Assembly: GCA_033182465.1 (NCBI GenBank)
Contig: CP137324.1
Coordinates: forward strand, 1,302,001 to 1,366,000
Origin: Sanghuangporus weigelae
Taxonomy: Eukaryota > Basidiomycota > Agaricomycetes > Hymenochaetales > Hymenochaetaceae
DNA: 64,000 bases
Reading direction: 5' to 3'
The notes beneath the pieces are model-generated. The model was not told the origin of the DNA. It was given only the letters and a program-made list of their open reading frames with translations, and made no database searches. The position numbers and the translations under genes were made by a program. Shown here one piece after another: positions 11,415 through 24,073 of the stretch (position 1 is the stretch's first letter; the number at the start of each line of letters is the position of its first letter).

Positions 11415-13246
11415 ATGTCCGAGACAACGGAACAGGTCGTGTACCTTGAGGATTTGGAAGTCAAGAGCAAGGAGGCCATCAAGGTAAATCGGACGAAAGA
11501 CGAGATCGCGACTGTTTCTGTCGCAGTCTCGAATACAAAGGCCGTGTCCACAACCACAACGGCCAAGAGACAGAGGACGCTAGTGGAAATGACAGGTGGG
11601 CTCAAAACGAAGGAACCGACTGTAAAGAAACAGAAGCTCGATCGCACTGCCTCTTCTTTGGACGCTCAAAATGTTTCCGTTCCAACGAAGCCCGTCACTT
11701 CTGTCTTGCAGACCCTCAACTCTGTCCCGTTCTCCATGCAGGCCTTCAAAGATTCTTTGACAGATGAACAGAAGGAGTTATTAAACTTAGAATTGGAAAC
11801 GATGGGGAAGAGTTGGTAGGCATTTATATTCAAATGTTAGTTTGGAGATGCTGATTGCTGATATGTTAGGCTGAAGGTCCTTAAGGACGAACTTAAGAAG
11901 CCGTATTTCATTTCACTAAAGAAATTCCTTTGGTCAGAGGGAGTCAAAGGCCCCGCTGATGTGATTAAAAACATCTTCCCTGCTCGTGAGTCATTATAGA
12001 TTTTGTATCCCTAGCAGTGAGGCAGCGTATCTGTGACGCCCTTGTCTCTTTATATGCCATCTCGACTTACATTTGACGTTATAGCAAGTAACATATACGC
12101 CTGGTCAAAGACTCCTCTGGGCCGCGTCAGGGTTGTCATTGTAGGCCAGGATCCTTACCACACGCCAGGTATGGCTCATGGTACGTATTGGCTTCAGTAA
12201 ATCGATCGGCTCTCAAATCTCTGGGCCGTGAGATTAGGAGTATAAGATCGCGAAACGTGTCAATTGTAACCTCTCTTCTTTATAGGCTTATGCTTCTCCG
12301 TCCCTCGCGGACAGAGCCTCCCACCTTCCCTTCTTAACGTGAGCTAATATGCGTGCGATTGTATAGCGGCGATGCGTATTACTAAACTGCTTCCGTATAG
12401 ATCTACAAGGAGATCAAGAATGAATATCCAGAATTTATTCCGCCGAAACATGGGTGCGTCCCCTCACCAGACACTTGGTTCTGTTATGTCCGCTTCGTTT
12501 TCTGCGATACTATCATATACGCTTTATTCCCTCCTATCAAAGACGTATTCCCATGGCCACACATGTTTTCCTCTTCTTTCCATTGCCTTTCACTCCGTCT
12601 GATCTCCTTTAACGGCATTTCGGCGTTTAGGAACCTTACCGCTTGGGCAAACTCGGGTGTTTTGCTTCTGAATTCGGCATTAACAGTACGCAGCGGCGCC
12701 GCAAACTCTCACAAGGGCAAAGGCTGGGAGTCCTTCACCGAGAAAGTCATAGATATTGTTGACAGATACGGCGGAGCAAACCTCAACGGAGCGAACGGCG
12801 TTGGCCGCGGCGTAGTCTTTATGTGCTGGGGCAAGGACGCCGCAAAGCGGGTCGAGAAGCTTGACAAGGTGGGTAGTTTCTTGTCTTCCCTTACATCACC
12901 ATAACAGCCATGCTGAGTGTTTCTCGCAATTGTACTTTCCCCGTCGGTCTTATCAATTGCAGAAGAAACACCTGATTCTTCAGAGTGCTGTAAGTAATAC
13001 TTTCTTGTTGTTTCATCCATTAGGACATATCGCAGCATATCTGATGACCTACATGATATCTATGCACGGCCCGATTGCTCTCTATTCCATACCGTACAGC
13101 ATCCATCTCCTTTGAGTGCATCACGAGGCTTCTTCGGCAACGGACATTTCAAGGAAGCCAATACCTGGCTGGAAACACGCTACGGGAAGGATGGTCTTAT
13201 CGACTGGTGTACACTAGATCCGCAGGAGCCAGAGTTGTCTCAATGA
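11415..13246 (+). CDS. UNG1: uracil-DNA glycosylase
   Basis: The protein removes uracil from DNA in base-excision repair (UDG family 1). Eight exons are 11415-11815, 11870-11985, 12085-12180, 12286-12338, 12401-12453, 12631-12868, 12963-12989 and 13100-13246, encoding 376 residues in frame. The water-activating loop [14 protein letters not shown] spans the exon 3/4 junction, and the Leu/minor-groove loop with catalytic His is [13 protein letters not shown] at the start of exon 8. The first roughly 130 residues are Lys/Thr-rich and poorly conserved, with possible nuclear-localisation clusters such as KRQR and KKQK. The ATG at 11415 is the first in frame; the frame remains open upstream to about 11208 without an ATG. 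Catalytic residues are intact, so it should be active. Confidence 0.95.
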
Positions 13247-14704
13247 TTCTCGATGCTATTCAATAAAGGAAGGGGGAGGAGCCAGGGCGTTCTGGACTGC
13301 GGACTGATCCGATTTTTGCTTTTTGATTTTTATTCTTGCATTCTCGCGCAATCGAGCATGACAATCAGTCTAATAGTCGAGCCATCTAGAATACTACTGT
13401 ATATAATCTATCTGAACTTTTTGTCTATTCTGGTTTGGTCTATGGAATGGATACCATGTTCCCCTTGGTTCTGGGCTAAGAAGCATTGGTGCGTGTAAGT
13501 AAGACAGTTTTGAAACCCTCCAAATCTGTGTGCTATCTGTGTGCTAAGCTACAGCTGCACGCTCGGCAATCGTCGAGATACATCGATTCTTGAAGTACTT
13601 ACACGACCAGTACGTCAAGAACGCAACGTGATATGCTTCGACTTCCGATAAATTTGGGGGTGGCGCTGAAACAGGAGGTCGTTAGGCGACCGATCAAGAA
13701 ACAAGGGTTAGAGTATTATTCCCAGTAGCAAATGTGTCTAGGATAGTTCCGTGCTCACGGCGGACGTAACGATACAGACCCAGTACGTGCAGGCTTGACG
13801 GACGAGTAAGAGTAACATAAGCGGGCTTACCCATTTACGGTGCCTTAAATATTAAAGTTTGGTTCCGAAGAATACACATGGCCACACAACAAAAACATCC
13901 GATTCCAGCCAAAACGTAAAAATCTAAACTCGGCTGCTCGTGGATGTCTTTTCTATCCTTGTAAAAGATAAACCCGCTGTGAGAGCTATTGATAACACTG
14001 GTATGACAGGCTGAAGATTATTCAGAGTAGTTCGGTGGAGCGGCAAACGGACTGGAGTGCGGTGATCTCGGCGATCATTGGATCAATCTAAAATGCTTAC
14101 TGATATCCCGGAAAGGGAACGATCTACTGTTAGTTCTCGTCGGCGGCGGAAGGAAAGGTAAATCCAGGAAAATTCAAATAAAATAAACTGCAAGCGAATA
14201 GAGGATAGCAGCATCGACTAGGGAAAACGACAGAAAAATCTGGTTCTGAAACGTGGCGTAACCCACGAAATGTTTGTCGACCTCATCTCCAGCCTCGTCG
14301 GGGTCGTCCTCAGCGGCATTACACGGCGATCTGCATAAGAGCGAATAGTAATGATACGCGAATGAGATCATACGCTACCACGGCAAATAAGCAATCATAT
14401 CTGGAAGGGCTTGTATTATAGTGTCTGAGACTCGACAAGCGTTGCGATCCCCGCACTATCAATTGTCCACTCTCCTCCGTCAGCCATCATCGTTACTACC
14501 AGACGTCGGGTGAATGCACTATTCCGGAAATTATAGAAGCCTGTGTTGCATTCCGCCACGAGCGCAGGCTGTGTCATAGTTCGGTGATCATCCTTGTTCC
14601 TTCCACAGGCACGGTGGTACCCGGGGACTTGTGAAGCACGTCAGGACAATCCAGGTCCGATGGTTTTTGTTGCGAGCGTCCATCTTCATCAGGGCAAAAG
14701 TGGG
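13247..14704. other. intergenic; possible small membrane-protein gene on minus strand
   Basis: No known gene is recognised. On the minus strand a frame at 14371-14174 contains acidic DDPDEAGDEVDKHFVGY followed by a hydrophobic run ending LYSLAVYFI. A second frame near 14010-13860 contains IHEQPSLDFYVLAGIGCF, also hydrophobic. They could be exons of a small membrane protein, since plausible acceptors exist (for example the CTTCAG at about 14011-14016 on the minus strand), but the joining is not convincing. The rest shows nothing. Confidence 0.2.
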
Positions 14705-15829
14705 TCAGGCCGTGCGACGAAATGATGACTCGCCACTGGGCGACAGTTCAGTCCCAGCAAAGCCGGTGCGGGAGACGCCAGCGTGACCGGGCGGCAATCT
14801 AGGGTTCGTTGTCGCGGTATTGACATTACTATGCGATTGGTGGGGAATGCCGGCATGGGCTCTCTGTTGATAAGAGGCGGAAGAGTATGGGTCAACGTAG
14901 GAAGGGACATGCTGAGGATCGTTCATTGACCTTCGGAGGTTTATTGCCATGTTGGGATTATTGGGCGTGGGCGCTGGTGACGCCGGTGAGAATGAAGTAC
15001 CATGCGAACCCATCGGATTGTGCGCTGCTCCGCCAATGGCGCTCTCCATATGGTGTCGAATGGAATGAGGGTGTACGGAAGGTGACGAATGAGACATAGT
15101 CGTATTGCCACCCGCAGATTGGACCGTCGTCATCGAGTAGAATGGTTCTTCCTTTGTAAAATTTGACGTTGCATTGGATGCGCGGTCTGCAGGTTGATGA
15201 TAACCAGATGTGTTTACGGCATGAAACGAGGTAGTGGGAAATGATGAGCGTGCTCTTGAAGACTGAGGATCAAAGCGAAGGTCGGGTGTATAGCTTGTCG
15301 ACGTCGATGGTGCATTTGTCGCCATATCCGAGTAAGCTTCTCGGTCAGAAACAAATTCGTCTTGCTGAGGCATAGTAATTGCACCCTCCCACATCATTCC
15401 CTGGTTCTGTCCTGACGCTACCGTCTGTGACGTAGAGGCGATCCTGTGACTCCCTGGGGGCGGCGAGGAAGTGGTGGTTCTAGGCGAAGCTGAACCCTCG
15501 CCTAGGACTGACTGGTCCCGTGTGGCAGACGTTCTATCGTAAGGCTTAGGTTTGTCCTTGCCCGTCGGACCCCGTCCTAGAGGCGGCCGAGTTGCAGGAG
15601 GTAGGTTCAGGGCTGCTCGGAGGTTGTCGTTCTCTTCCTCGAGCTCCGTTACACGATCCTCAAGTGCCTGCACGCGGGGAATTAATTAGTCCAAGCCAGG
15701 CAAAACCTGCAGTACTTTGGTACTTACCTGCAGGTGAGCAGCCCTTCTGGCTCTGAAGGCTCGCTGGACATCTCGAGCTCTATTCGGAGGGAGATTATCG
15801 TTACGCTTTCTGCCTCGCTTTGACGACAT
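14705..15829 (-). CDS. bZIP transcription factor with non-canonical basic region
   Basis: Two exons (15829-15728 and 15667-14705, intron 60 nt) encode 354 residues. The N-terminus is a Yap-like basic region (RGRKRNDNLPPNRARDVQ, then RAFRARRAAHLQ) followed by a short leucine zipper (ALEDRVTELEEENDNLRAAL). The zipper junction falls exactly at the intron. The remaining roughly 280 residues are low-complexity Ser/Thr/Pro/Gln-rich with no known domain, as expected for an activation region. Aligned to the Yap pattern NxxAQRAFR, the invariant Asn position is Ala (ARDVQRAFR), with an Asn two residues earlier. The protein should be a nuclear DNA-binding regulator; targets are unknown. The length and clean splice argue for a live gene. 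Confidence 0.85.
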
Positions 15830-18720
15830 GTAAGAGTCAGATGGGATAGATGAAGGTAGGGAGACGGATAGGCTACGGTGGGAGAGTGAACGAGCGGAGG
15901 AAGGAAGAACATGGTAATTTATATAGAGTGCCGTGAGGTAAAGCTGATCTGAGAGCCAGGTTAAGAAGAGGCTTCCGTAAGTAAGCGGTTCCGTCGACCC
16001 TGAATTGGCGTCGATCGCGAGTTTTCCGGGGCCAAGGACTAGAAATCTCTGCAGCGGATGATCTTAAGATTCGAGAGCTGTGGACGACCTGATTGCGAAC
16101 TACGAGCTTCGCGGCAGGTCGTCAAAGGAGTAAGTCAAAGAAATAAGATTGTGTTCAACATCTCCCTCCCTTCCGGCCATCACGACCGACGTCTCGATCA
16201 CCACAGGTCCCGACGAGATCTGTGTTTCAGTGGCGGTTAACAACAGAAGCCAAAATGCCATAACAAGCAAGCTGTGCGATCTAGAAAGAACAAGAGCATT
16301 AGTATCTTGGACTCGCACCCGTGCATTGGAATGGCTGGCGTTGGTGTGTGTCCCAGAACTTTGACATGGACGAGGCGTAGAAAGAACGCGTATACTGAGA
16401 AGCGATTATGGTGACACCGCCCACTGACAGTCACATCCAGAATTTAAACGGTGATTCTCAGAGTCAGAATCAGATGCCCGACTCCCCGGCCATGACGCCC
16501 GCGAACGCGCTGCTACGGCGGTCGTAGAATTGCAACACACTCGCACATAAGAATCAATCATCCGCTCAGGTTCATACCGACATGAGAATCTACCTTACTG
16601 ACGGTTTCTACTACCCTGTTTGTTCTTATTTACGAGACTGTTCGCGGTGCACTCGCAGTAAAATGATGCCATAATATCAAATGGAACGTATCAGAATGTA
16701 GTTGTCTCGTAGCTGTAGGTAGCAGAGGTGCCCTCCGAATGACGCGGGCAGTGGCCAACCTTCAAACCGATCTCACGAGGTTGAGCAGGGTCCAAATCAG
16801 GCGGACATGTCGGGTATCAGAATTCCGTCCTAGACGGTCTGAGCTCCAGCTCAACAATCTTGTTGACCCTCTGAAGGGCCAGCTGCCAGCTTGGATACGT
16901 GCGAGAGCACAGGCGAGGCGCCGCGCCGCAGCATGTCGCTTCGAACACGCGACGACGATGCATACCACAGACGAAAAGACATGGGTCCATCTGCAGGTTT
17001 CGACTCGTCCGACGTTTTCGATGCCCACAGCTACTACGGGTAATTTAGACCCCAGATACAAGGCATGCTGTAAGTGATTGTCGGCATTCCCTGTCTGTTG
17101 CGCCGGCCGCCCACACGTCTCATGTTGTGGACTCGTAGCGAAAGTGCCTGGTGAATGAGGTAAAATTTTGGCAAGATCACCGCGAGTCGGCATTGAGAGA
17201 CTGCGGTCCGTTCCTTTGAGGCGTCCGCGGAAGCATTTTTTAATTAACGCGCTTTGAACGGAGAGCAGTGCTTCAGCCGCGGAACTTGGGCGACCCCGAG
17301 AAGTAAAGACGCGTTACCCGATTTAGACTTGAGACTTGAACACTGTTGGTTGGAAGAGAAGTCGAAGGTCAAGTGGCGCCAAGGTCCAGAGAAGTATATA
17401 CAAGGATGAGTTCCTTACATCTTCTTGCGTTCCTCTGCGTGTTTTGATAACAAGTCGCATAAATACATCCTGGGACAGGCCCGCATGTGCCATCGTACAT
17501 ATTTTCCACTCTTCAATTCCCGCGCGCTAATGCGGGCCTGTTCTGATCAAAAGAATTCGAGAACAAGCACGGGCTCCTAAGCCGCGCTGACAACGCCCTC
17601 TAAGCATAGTCTGTTCTCACGTTAATCACAATAACATGTGCGTGGGATTCGTCCGCGAAAGACAAAGGGGTGATCGTCTCTTGGGCACTAAAGCCATGTT
17701 TCAGCTCAGAAGACGATGCAAATAACCGAGGGAGCAGACTGGAAGAGGTGTTGATGTGACTTGTGCAGCGTGTCGTAATGAGAATACTAAGCTGTATGAG
17801 TATCGAAAGTACGAAACTGGTAAGTCTGTACATATGTCTGCAAAATCAGAACCTATTGATCTCTTTCTGATCAGTTCACTGCCTGCTGACATCCATGCAA
17901 CTGGAAGTAATCAGAAATGTCTCGCGATCCACAATAAATCGCAGATATGGTAAGGGGAATCCGCGGCAGCCCACCACCCTGAAAATGGACGGTAGTATTC
18001 AGCCATCAGACGCTGTGCTTCTTATCGCTAGATGCACTCTGGTCCACAAATGAAACAAATAACGAGGATTAATAAGATATAAAGTACTATGCGAATAACT
18101 CTATAATGCAAACCTTCCTTTGGTAATCCTTTCTGGCTTCACGTACGCAAGGCGCCGAACAAGTGAAAATGACGTCCTTGCGTCTACCGCAAAAGAGGAT
18201 GCTCTTCAATCTCATGAATGACCGAGGTCAAAGATCGGTCCGGCGACCCAAGAACACCTCTTTAGAGGGCTCGTCATCCCAAGATAGCCCACGTTCTCGT
18301 TGCGCGCCTAACCGAGGTTCGATGGACTCTGAAGTACCACCGGGACATGAAGAAATCCATAGCAGATGATATCCGACCGATCGACATGTCCATTAATCCA
18401 ATAGCTAAGGCTTGACAAATACCAGAAAGATCTGCGAACGCTTTGCCCGACTGCAAATTCCGTCGATACAAGATCAATGAAGATGAAGGAGCTGATTTCA
18501 GTAGGAAAGAGGATTGGACATAATTTCGACGCACGTCACGTGAATGATTATTTGATCGGAGTTCAAATTTGCAACCGTGTCGCCCGTGACATCTTTCTTC
18601 GCATCTGCCACTCGCAGTGTACGCTTGACCGTCCTTCTTCTGCTCTCTTCTTGGCCAAATAATCTGCTTATTATTCTCGGATTGACATCTCATTGAAGAC
18701 GTTCTCAGAACTAATTGACA
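15830..18720. other. intergenic, no recognisable gene
   Basis: Nearly 2.9 kb between the divergently transcribed bZIP and BBP genes. Short open frames on both strands (for example 16739-17077 plus) are Arg/Thr-rich, lack homology I recognise and show no splice-linked continuation. It probably holds both promoters. No RNA gene or repeat was seen. Confidence 0.4.
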
Positions 18721-20550
18721 ATGTGGAAGCCAGCCACTAGGACGATTACCGGAACGAATGAGGGTAAGTACAGTTTTCCCCTATCGGTGCAGGTACACCA
18801 ATCGCTGACTGATCTTTTCCAGTTCCCCTCGGAAACAGAAGACGTTTTGGCCCGGCTCCTGTGGAATCCTCCAATCCTCCGCAACTTGCACTGCCTTCGC
18901 CCTCTGCGTTCCCACGTCTTCCGTCGTACAGAGATGAGTCGGAGGAAGAGTCTCGCGTACACTCCCCAGCAGCAAGCTCTATTGGTACGTTTGGCATTTG
19001 TTTAGACTTAAAGAGTGGCCTTGGCGATAGCCGATGGTATCATCAATACTTAAGTTGGCCGTCTCCGGCCTTATTCCGTTTTGCCTTGCTGTTCGGTGAC
19101 TGACTAATGACTAACTTGATGTTTTATCCATTCGACCGAATGTTACTGACAGCTGACTCAAACGGCCCGCGCAAGCGACGCAGCCGATGGGGAGAGGCAA
19201 AGACCGAGCTACCTGGTCTTCCTACAGCAATTTCAGCCAACGGTGTCTCACAGGCTCAACTTGACACTTATGCAATTCATCTTCGTCTGGAAGAGATTAA
19301 TCGTAAGCTTCGATTGAATGACTTTATTCCGCCCGAGAGAGAAAGGTGCGTTAGGCTCGCTGCATTGCTATCGAGATTGTCTAACTGTTTTGCAGGTCTC
19401 CTTCTCCACCTCCGACATATGACTCTCATGGTCGACGCACGAACACGCGTGAAGTTCGTTACCGCAAGAAGCTTGAGGAGGAGCGCATCAAGCTGGTCGA
19501 CCGAGCTTTGAAAGTTGATCCTAACTTCCGTCCTCCTGTCGAATATCACCAGCAGAAGCGTTCTCAGCGTCCTACCGAGAAAGTATATATCCCAGTTAAA
19601 GAATTTCCGGAGATCAACTTCTTTGGCCTGCTTGTAGGACCTCGAGGCAACAGCTTGAAGAAGATGGAGCGTGAAAGTGGGGCAAAGATTAGCATCCGTG
19701 GCAAGGGAAGCGTCAAGGAGGGTAAGGGTAAACCTGACCAATATGCAGAAGACGCGGAAGAGGACTTGCACTGTCTCGTTATGGCGGACTCCGAGGAAAA
19801 GGTAGTGGCCTGTGTCAGGATGATTAACAGGGTCATCGAAACGGTGAGTAAAACAAATGTCAAGTTTTGCTTGCTTCTGAGCAGCATATTGTCTAGGCTG
19901 CCTCCACTCCTGAAGGGCAGAATGATCATAAGCGAAACCAGCTTCGTGAGCTCGCCGCGTTGAACGGTACTCTTCGTGACGATGAAAACCAGATTTGTCA
20001 AAATTGCGGCGAGGTCGGGCATCGCAAATACGACTGCCCTTCTCAGAAAAATTTTACCGCTAATATCATTTGTCGAATCTGTGGTAGCGCTGGACATATG
20101 GCCCGTGACTGTCAAGTGAAATCAGACCCCAATACTCCCACTGGTTCACAATCGGCGGGCATGAACAAAGGCAACTTCGATTCAGAGTATGCCAATCTTA
20201 TGGCGGAACTCGGGGAAAGCGCTGCTGGTGCAGGAACGGGAAAGAGCTGGGCTGGAGGAGGATCAGGCCTAAGCATTACAGCAGGGGGATCCGACATACC
20301 CCCTTGGCGTCGCCCAGAAATGTGGCAGACATCGACACCCACTAACCAAAATGCGCAGAACGGTTATAGGGCCCCTCAGACATACGCCGGTGGTGCCGGT
20401 GGCTACGGTGCTGGTTATGGCAGTCAGCAAGCTTGGTATCAGGGTGGCGCTTATCCCCAAGGCTATGGCGGCCAAGATTACTCGGCTGCTTATGCTCAAT
20501 ATTATCAACAACAGTACAACAGTCAGACTCAGGCATCGGTTCCACAGTAG
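18721..20550 (+). CDS. MSL5: branchpoint-bridging protein (SF1/BBP)
   Basis: BBP recognises the intron branch-point sequence in the early spliceosome and bridges to U2AF. Five exons (18721-18763, 18823-18984, 19153-19345, 19396-19843, 19897-20550) give 499 residues. In order there is an N-terminal UHM-ligand motif with the key Trp (RKRRSRWG), a helix-hairpin region ([17 protein letters not shown]), then the KH-QUA2 RNA-binding domain with the GxxG loop ([15 protein letters not shown]). Two CCHC zinc knuckles follow ([14 protein letters not shown] and [14 protein letters not shown]), and then a Gly/Tyr/Gln-rich tail. The start ATG is a short 14-codon first exon with a good GTAAGT donor. The domain order is complete and typical for fungal BBP. 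Confidence 0.95.
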
Positions 20551-21489
20551 CGATATGCCCCCTCCCTAAAATTCAGCACCTCGGCGTTATCTGCGACACC
20601 TTACAAAGTTCCATCGCCAACGATTCAACGGGTATTCTCTATTTATTTTCCAGGTATCATTACTTTTCTCGATGCGGGCTCCGACAATCTGTCAGATAAC
20701 TCAACATGTCTCTCGTTCACTCACGGTTTAGCCTCCTGCGACAACGTATCTCAGGTTCTCCATGAAATGGGTGTTTATCATGTCCGGGGCATCCCTGACT
20801 TGTCGCTGACACGAACTCGTTATTTTAGTAGTCTTGTTCGATCTGCGCTTGGATTTTCGCCAATCGCTGATTCTTTTTTGTGATTATATTCTGTAGTTAC
20901 GTAGTACGAGAAAATTAATGCGTACTTTCTTTGCGTTTGACAGTGGAGAGGATGGATATTCTAAGAGCCACATAATCAAACAAGTTTATCCGCCGGGTCT
21001 GAAGAAGGATACCAGCGACTCTTCCATTCAGCGATCGAAACTGGATGGGCGTGTTGCATCTTCCGGACGTATTTCTGTCGTCTGGTCGCCTGATGTTTAT
21101 CTTGTCAAGAATGATCTTTACAAACTCGAATTAATCGCAGTAAATTTTGACATCACTTCCACTTCCCTGCTCTCGGGAGACACCCGACGCCCGCCGATTT
21201 ATGACTGCATCACGCAGACTAAGTGCGTCATCTGTACGTTCAGATCATCGTGATCTTGGGGATCCGAGAGTGTTGGGGGCGAAGGGGGGAAAGGCGGAGG
21301 GAATAGGAAGAGAGATTAAGCTCTTTTGCCGGCCCCAATCCTACCTGGACATGTCGCAGTTGTTATGACTGGCTTATCGCAGAGTAGGAAAAGGTATTTG
21401 TATCTTATAAGCATCGTAATGCAATCAACTTAGCAACTCTTGCACAATATAAGTGTTCAGCTCGAGGAGATGGCAGTGCACTCAGGGAG
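20551..21489. other. intergenic between convergent genes
   Basis: About 0.9 kb between the 3' ends of BBP (plus) and RCM1 (minus). Small open frames here (for example 20918-21253 plus) show no domain. Presumably 3' untranslated sequence and terminators. Confidence 0.4.
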
Positions 21490-23515
21490 CTATTTTTTCC
21501 GTCGTTTTCTCTTTCCAGGAGTTGGCACTGACTGGGTGTTTTCGTGCTGCTTTCCGTTCTTCACCTCATCGTCATCTGCCTGTCGTTTCCTGCCAGGAAT
21601 ATCCCGCTTCTCGTCCAATGTCTTTCGTCCCGTGTCAGCTTCAGAAGCACCATGATCAGTCTCCGTCCCGGATTTCTTCCGTATAAAGCAAGATACGAAG
21701 AACCCGTTCGTGTGATCGTCGCCAGGTATGCACCGAATCAACGACTCTGCTTCTGTGAGTGAGGCGATTAGTCCCCAATAAACCCGCGCCATAACAAGAT
21801 TGACGAAACGAACGTGAACTGAATACCCTCATTCTCTCTGGGAGACCTCTTCGCGGCCACGTTGGTAGTACCTCCCCTCTATCGGCGAGGAAGAAGTTGC
21901 CGTGCTTTGCCTCATCAGAAGCTAGTGCCTGAGAAACGACATCTTCGTTCTCGGCGGCATGGACGCTGCATGTCGAGTAGACTATCTTTTCAACCGCGGG
22001 AACTGACAAGTGGTCATTAATATAATTACGGCTTAAAGCGAATAAGATGCACATTTCATCGCATGCTTGATCATTGAGAGCTGGAACGCGGCGAGCTTCT
22101 GTAGTCTTTCCTCCTGGGCATCCAGATCGTTCTCGTCCTCTGAGGCATGGGGAAGAGACGAAAGTCAGTGGGTTACATTCCAAACCAAGAGAAAGCTCGC
22201 CTGTCTCGAGCAGATGATCAAGGCGGTTGACGATTCCAGAGCCGCTACACGACGGATCCACGAGGCTGAGCGATATGGTTAGGTGCCTAGTAAGCCAAAC
22301 ATCCAGACTTGGTCAGGTCCAGGAAACGTACATGTGGGAAACACGAGAATATCCCGCGTCGTGGGGGTCGGCTGCCAGGAAGTCTGCGTTCGTCGGCTCA
22401 ACATTACCGCAATGGGCTCTTGCTACCATCTTCTCAAGGGTTGAGAAGCGCTTCTTGTTTCGTTCAAATGCGTACAGCTGATCCTTGTATCAGCTCAGAG
22501 TTCCCTCGAACTCGACTCAATAAGAACAGACGCCGTACCTTCCCGCGACCCTTCATCAGGGTGCTCAAGAGTGTGGTCTTATTCCCGGGAGCCGCTGTAG
22601 CGTCGATAACGTACGCATTTCCATGTGCGGGGGGAGAAAGGATCACCGCGGGAAAACATGATGCTTTATCTTGAAGAATAATTTTACCCGAATCGAGCAG
22701 AGGGCTATCATTGAAGGGAGTTGAGGGATGGAATAAAAGAAGGTTAGGGATATGCTGATCACGCTGGAAGGCGTTCCTGCGGTAAATTAACTTAATCGTC
22801 GTAATTGCAAAAAGAGAAAGCAGCAGCTTACTTCGAAGTGAGCGGGTCGCCCTCTTCCTTGTACCCTTGTGAAAGGAAGTGCCGAACAGCATCCTCAGTG
22901 GACCAGATAAATGTATTTACACGAACATAGCGCGGAATCAGATCTACGCTGTTTCGTAAGGGCAATTAATCCCATACAAGACAAGGAACATACCGGCTCG
23001 CGTGTCACCTCTCTGCGCAAGCTCCGTGACCGACTTGGCCCCTCGTCTAACTTGAATTTTCGTCAACTCAGATTGCAGCCGTATCTTGTGCCTAAAGCAC
23101 AGAGGAGGTTGGCATTGCAAGGTCATGCATCATGATAAAGGAAGGTGATAGTATATTCACCTTAGGACAGCTTGCTTGATGGGTCCATCGCTGGCTTGTA
23201 TTTTCCCTTTTGAAAGGAGGAGATCATGAACGAGTATGAGAGCAAGGTTTGGTGAGGTAAGCTTCTGTCGCTCATGCTTCAGGAGGTCGACGGCTCGGAT
23301 GACATCGCTTAGAACGGCTTTGTCTGTCTAGTCGCCGTTGAAACCAAGTAAGGATAGAGTGCAGGGAAGGAGTCCATACACTTAAGCGTCTCAATGACTA
23401 GTGCTGCTGTTCTTTTCCTGTCTTTCTCGGGTAGCGTTGAGATGATTCCTTTGATAGAGCCCTGTTTTGCATCAAGCTTATCCAGGGCCTTTGCGGCATC
23501 GAAGTAGAAATTCAT
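21490..23515 (-). CDS. RCM1: 25S rRNA cytosine-C5 methyltransferase (NSUN5/Rcm1 family)
   Basis: This SAM-dependent nucleolar enzyme makes m5C in large-subunit rRNA. From ATG at 23515 the first exon (to 23380) begins MNFYFDAAKALDKL and splices through GTATGG...GACAG into KAVLSDVIRAVDLLKH. Later exons give IPRYVRVNTFIWS, the SAM site YVIDATAAPGNKTTLLSTL (near 22600), motif IV with the first catalytic Cys DPSCSGSGIVNRLDHL (near 22245), and motif VI IVYSTCSVHAAENEDVV (near 21960). The C-terminus is Lys/Arg-rich (GKRKRRKK, stop 21490-21492), typical of nucleolar proteins. Both catalytic cysteines are present. Two internal splice sites are ambiguous: after LLET either a GC donor or a weak GT donor is needed to skip a stop, and the last intron donor is weak. 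Confidence 0.9.
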
Positions 23516-24073
23516 AATGAATGTCTATTTATGGAGTCAGTGAAGGTCACTGCTACACAAGTACAAAAGGTAAGGCAGTACGTTAACAATTGTTCATTAT
23601 ACTCCGAGCTTCTAAGCGTTGAATTTCATCTCCTGGAAGAAAAGAAAAAATTAAGTCAGCAAAGGATCATGCCAGAAAAACATCAATTAAAGGACATCAG
23701 AGAATAACAAGTCGTCAAATCCGGTCGAAACCGGTCAGACAATGTAGATAAGTTTAGAATGTAGCATCATCTGAAGACGATAGGCTCTCAGACTCACCGA
23801 TGCCAGTCTCGGATGGCTCAATCGCAGATATTGTGTGTCGAGGCAACAAAGGCTCAGGCTGGAGACAAGTTGCTGCGCTGCAAAAATGAGCCGCGAACCG
23901 ACTTTCCTATCACGTGGCCCCAAAACAAACGCGATCCTTTGAGTTTACGCCCTTTTGTTTCTCTTACGCCCTCAAGCTTCTATGCCTTTGCTGCATAGTG
24001 GTCTCAGAAACTGCCGTCTGAAATAACTTAAGCTCGCGATAATTGCAGTGCAGGACGATACTCATAATCAGTC
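23516..24073. other. divergent promoter region
   Basis: About 560 nt separate the divergent RCM1 and DnaJ genes. It contains short frames without domains. It likely serves as a shared or back-to-back promoter, as both genes serve growth functions. Confidence 0.35.

Noticed and set aside
22067-23135. Several plus-strand open frames over RCM1
   Set aside because: They are antisense shadows of conserved methyltransferase exons.
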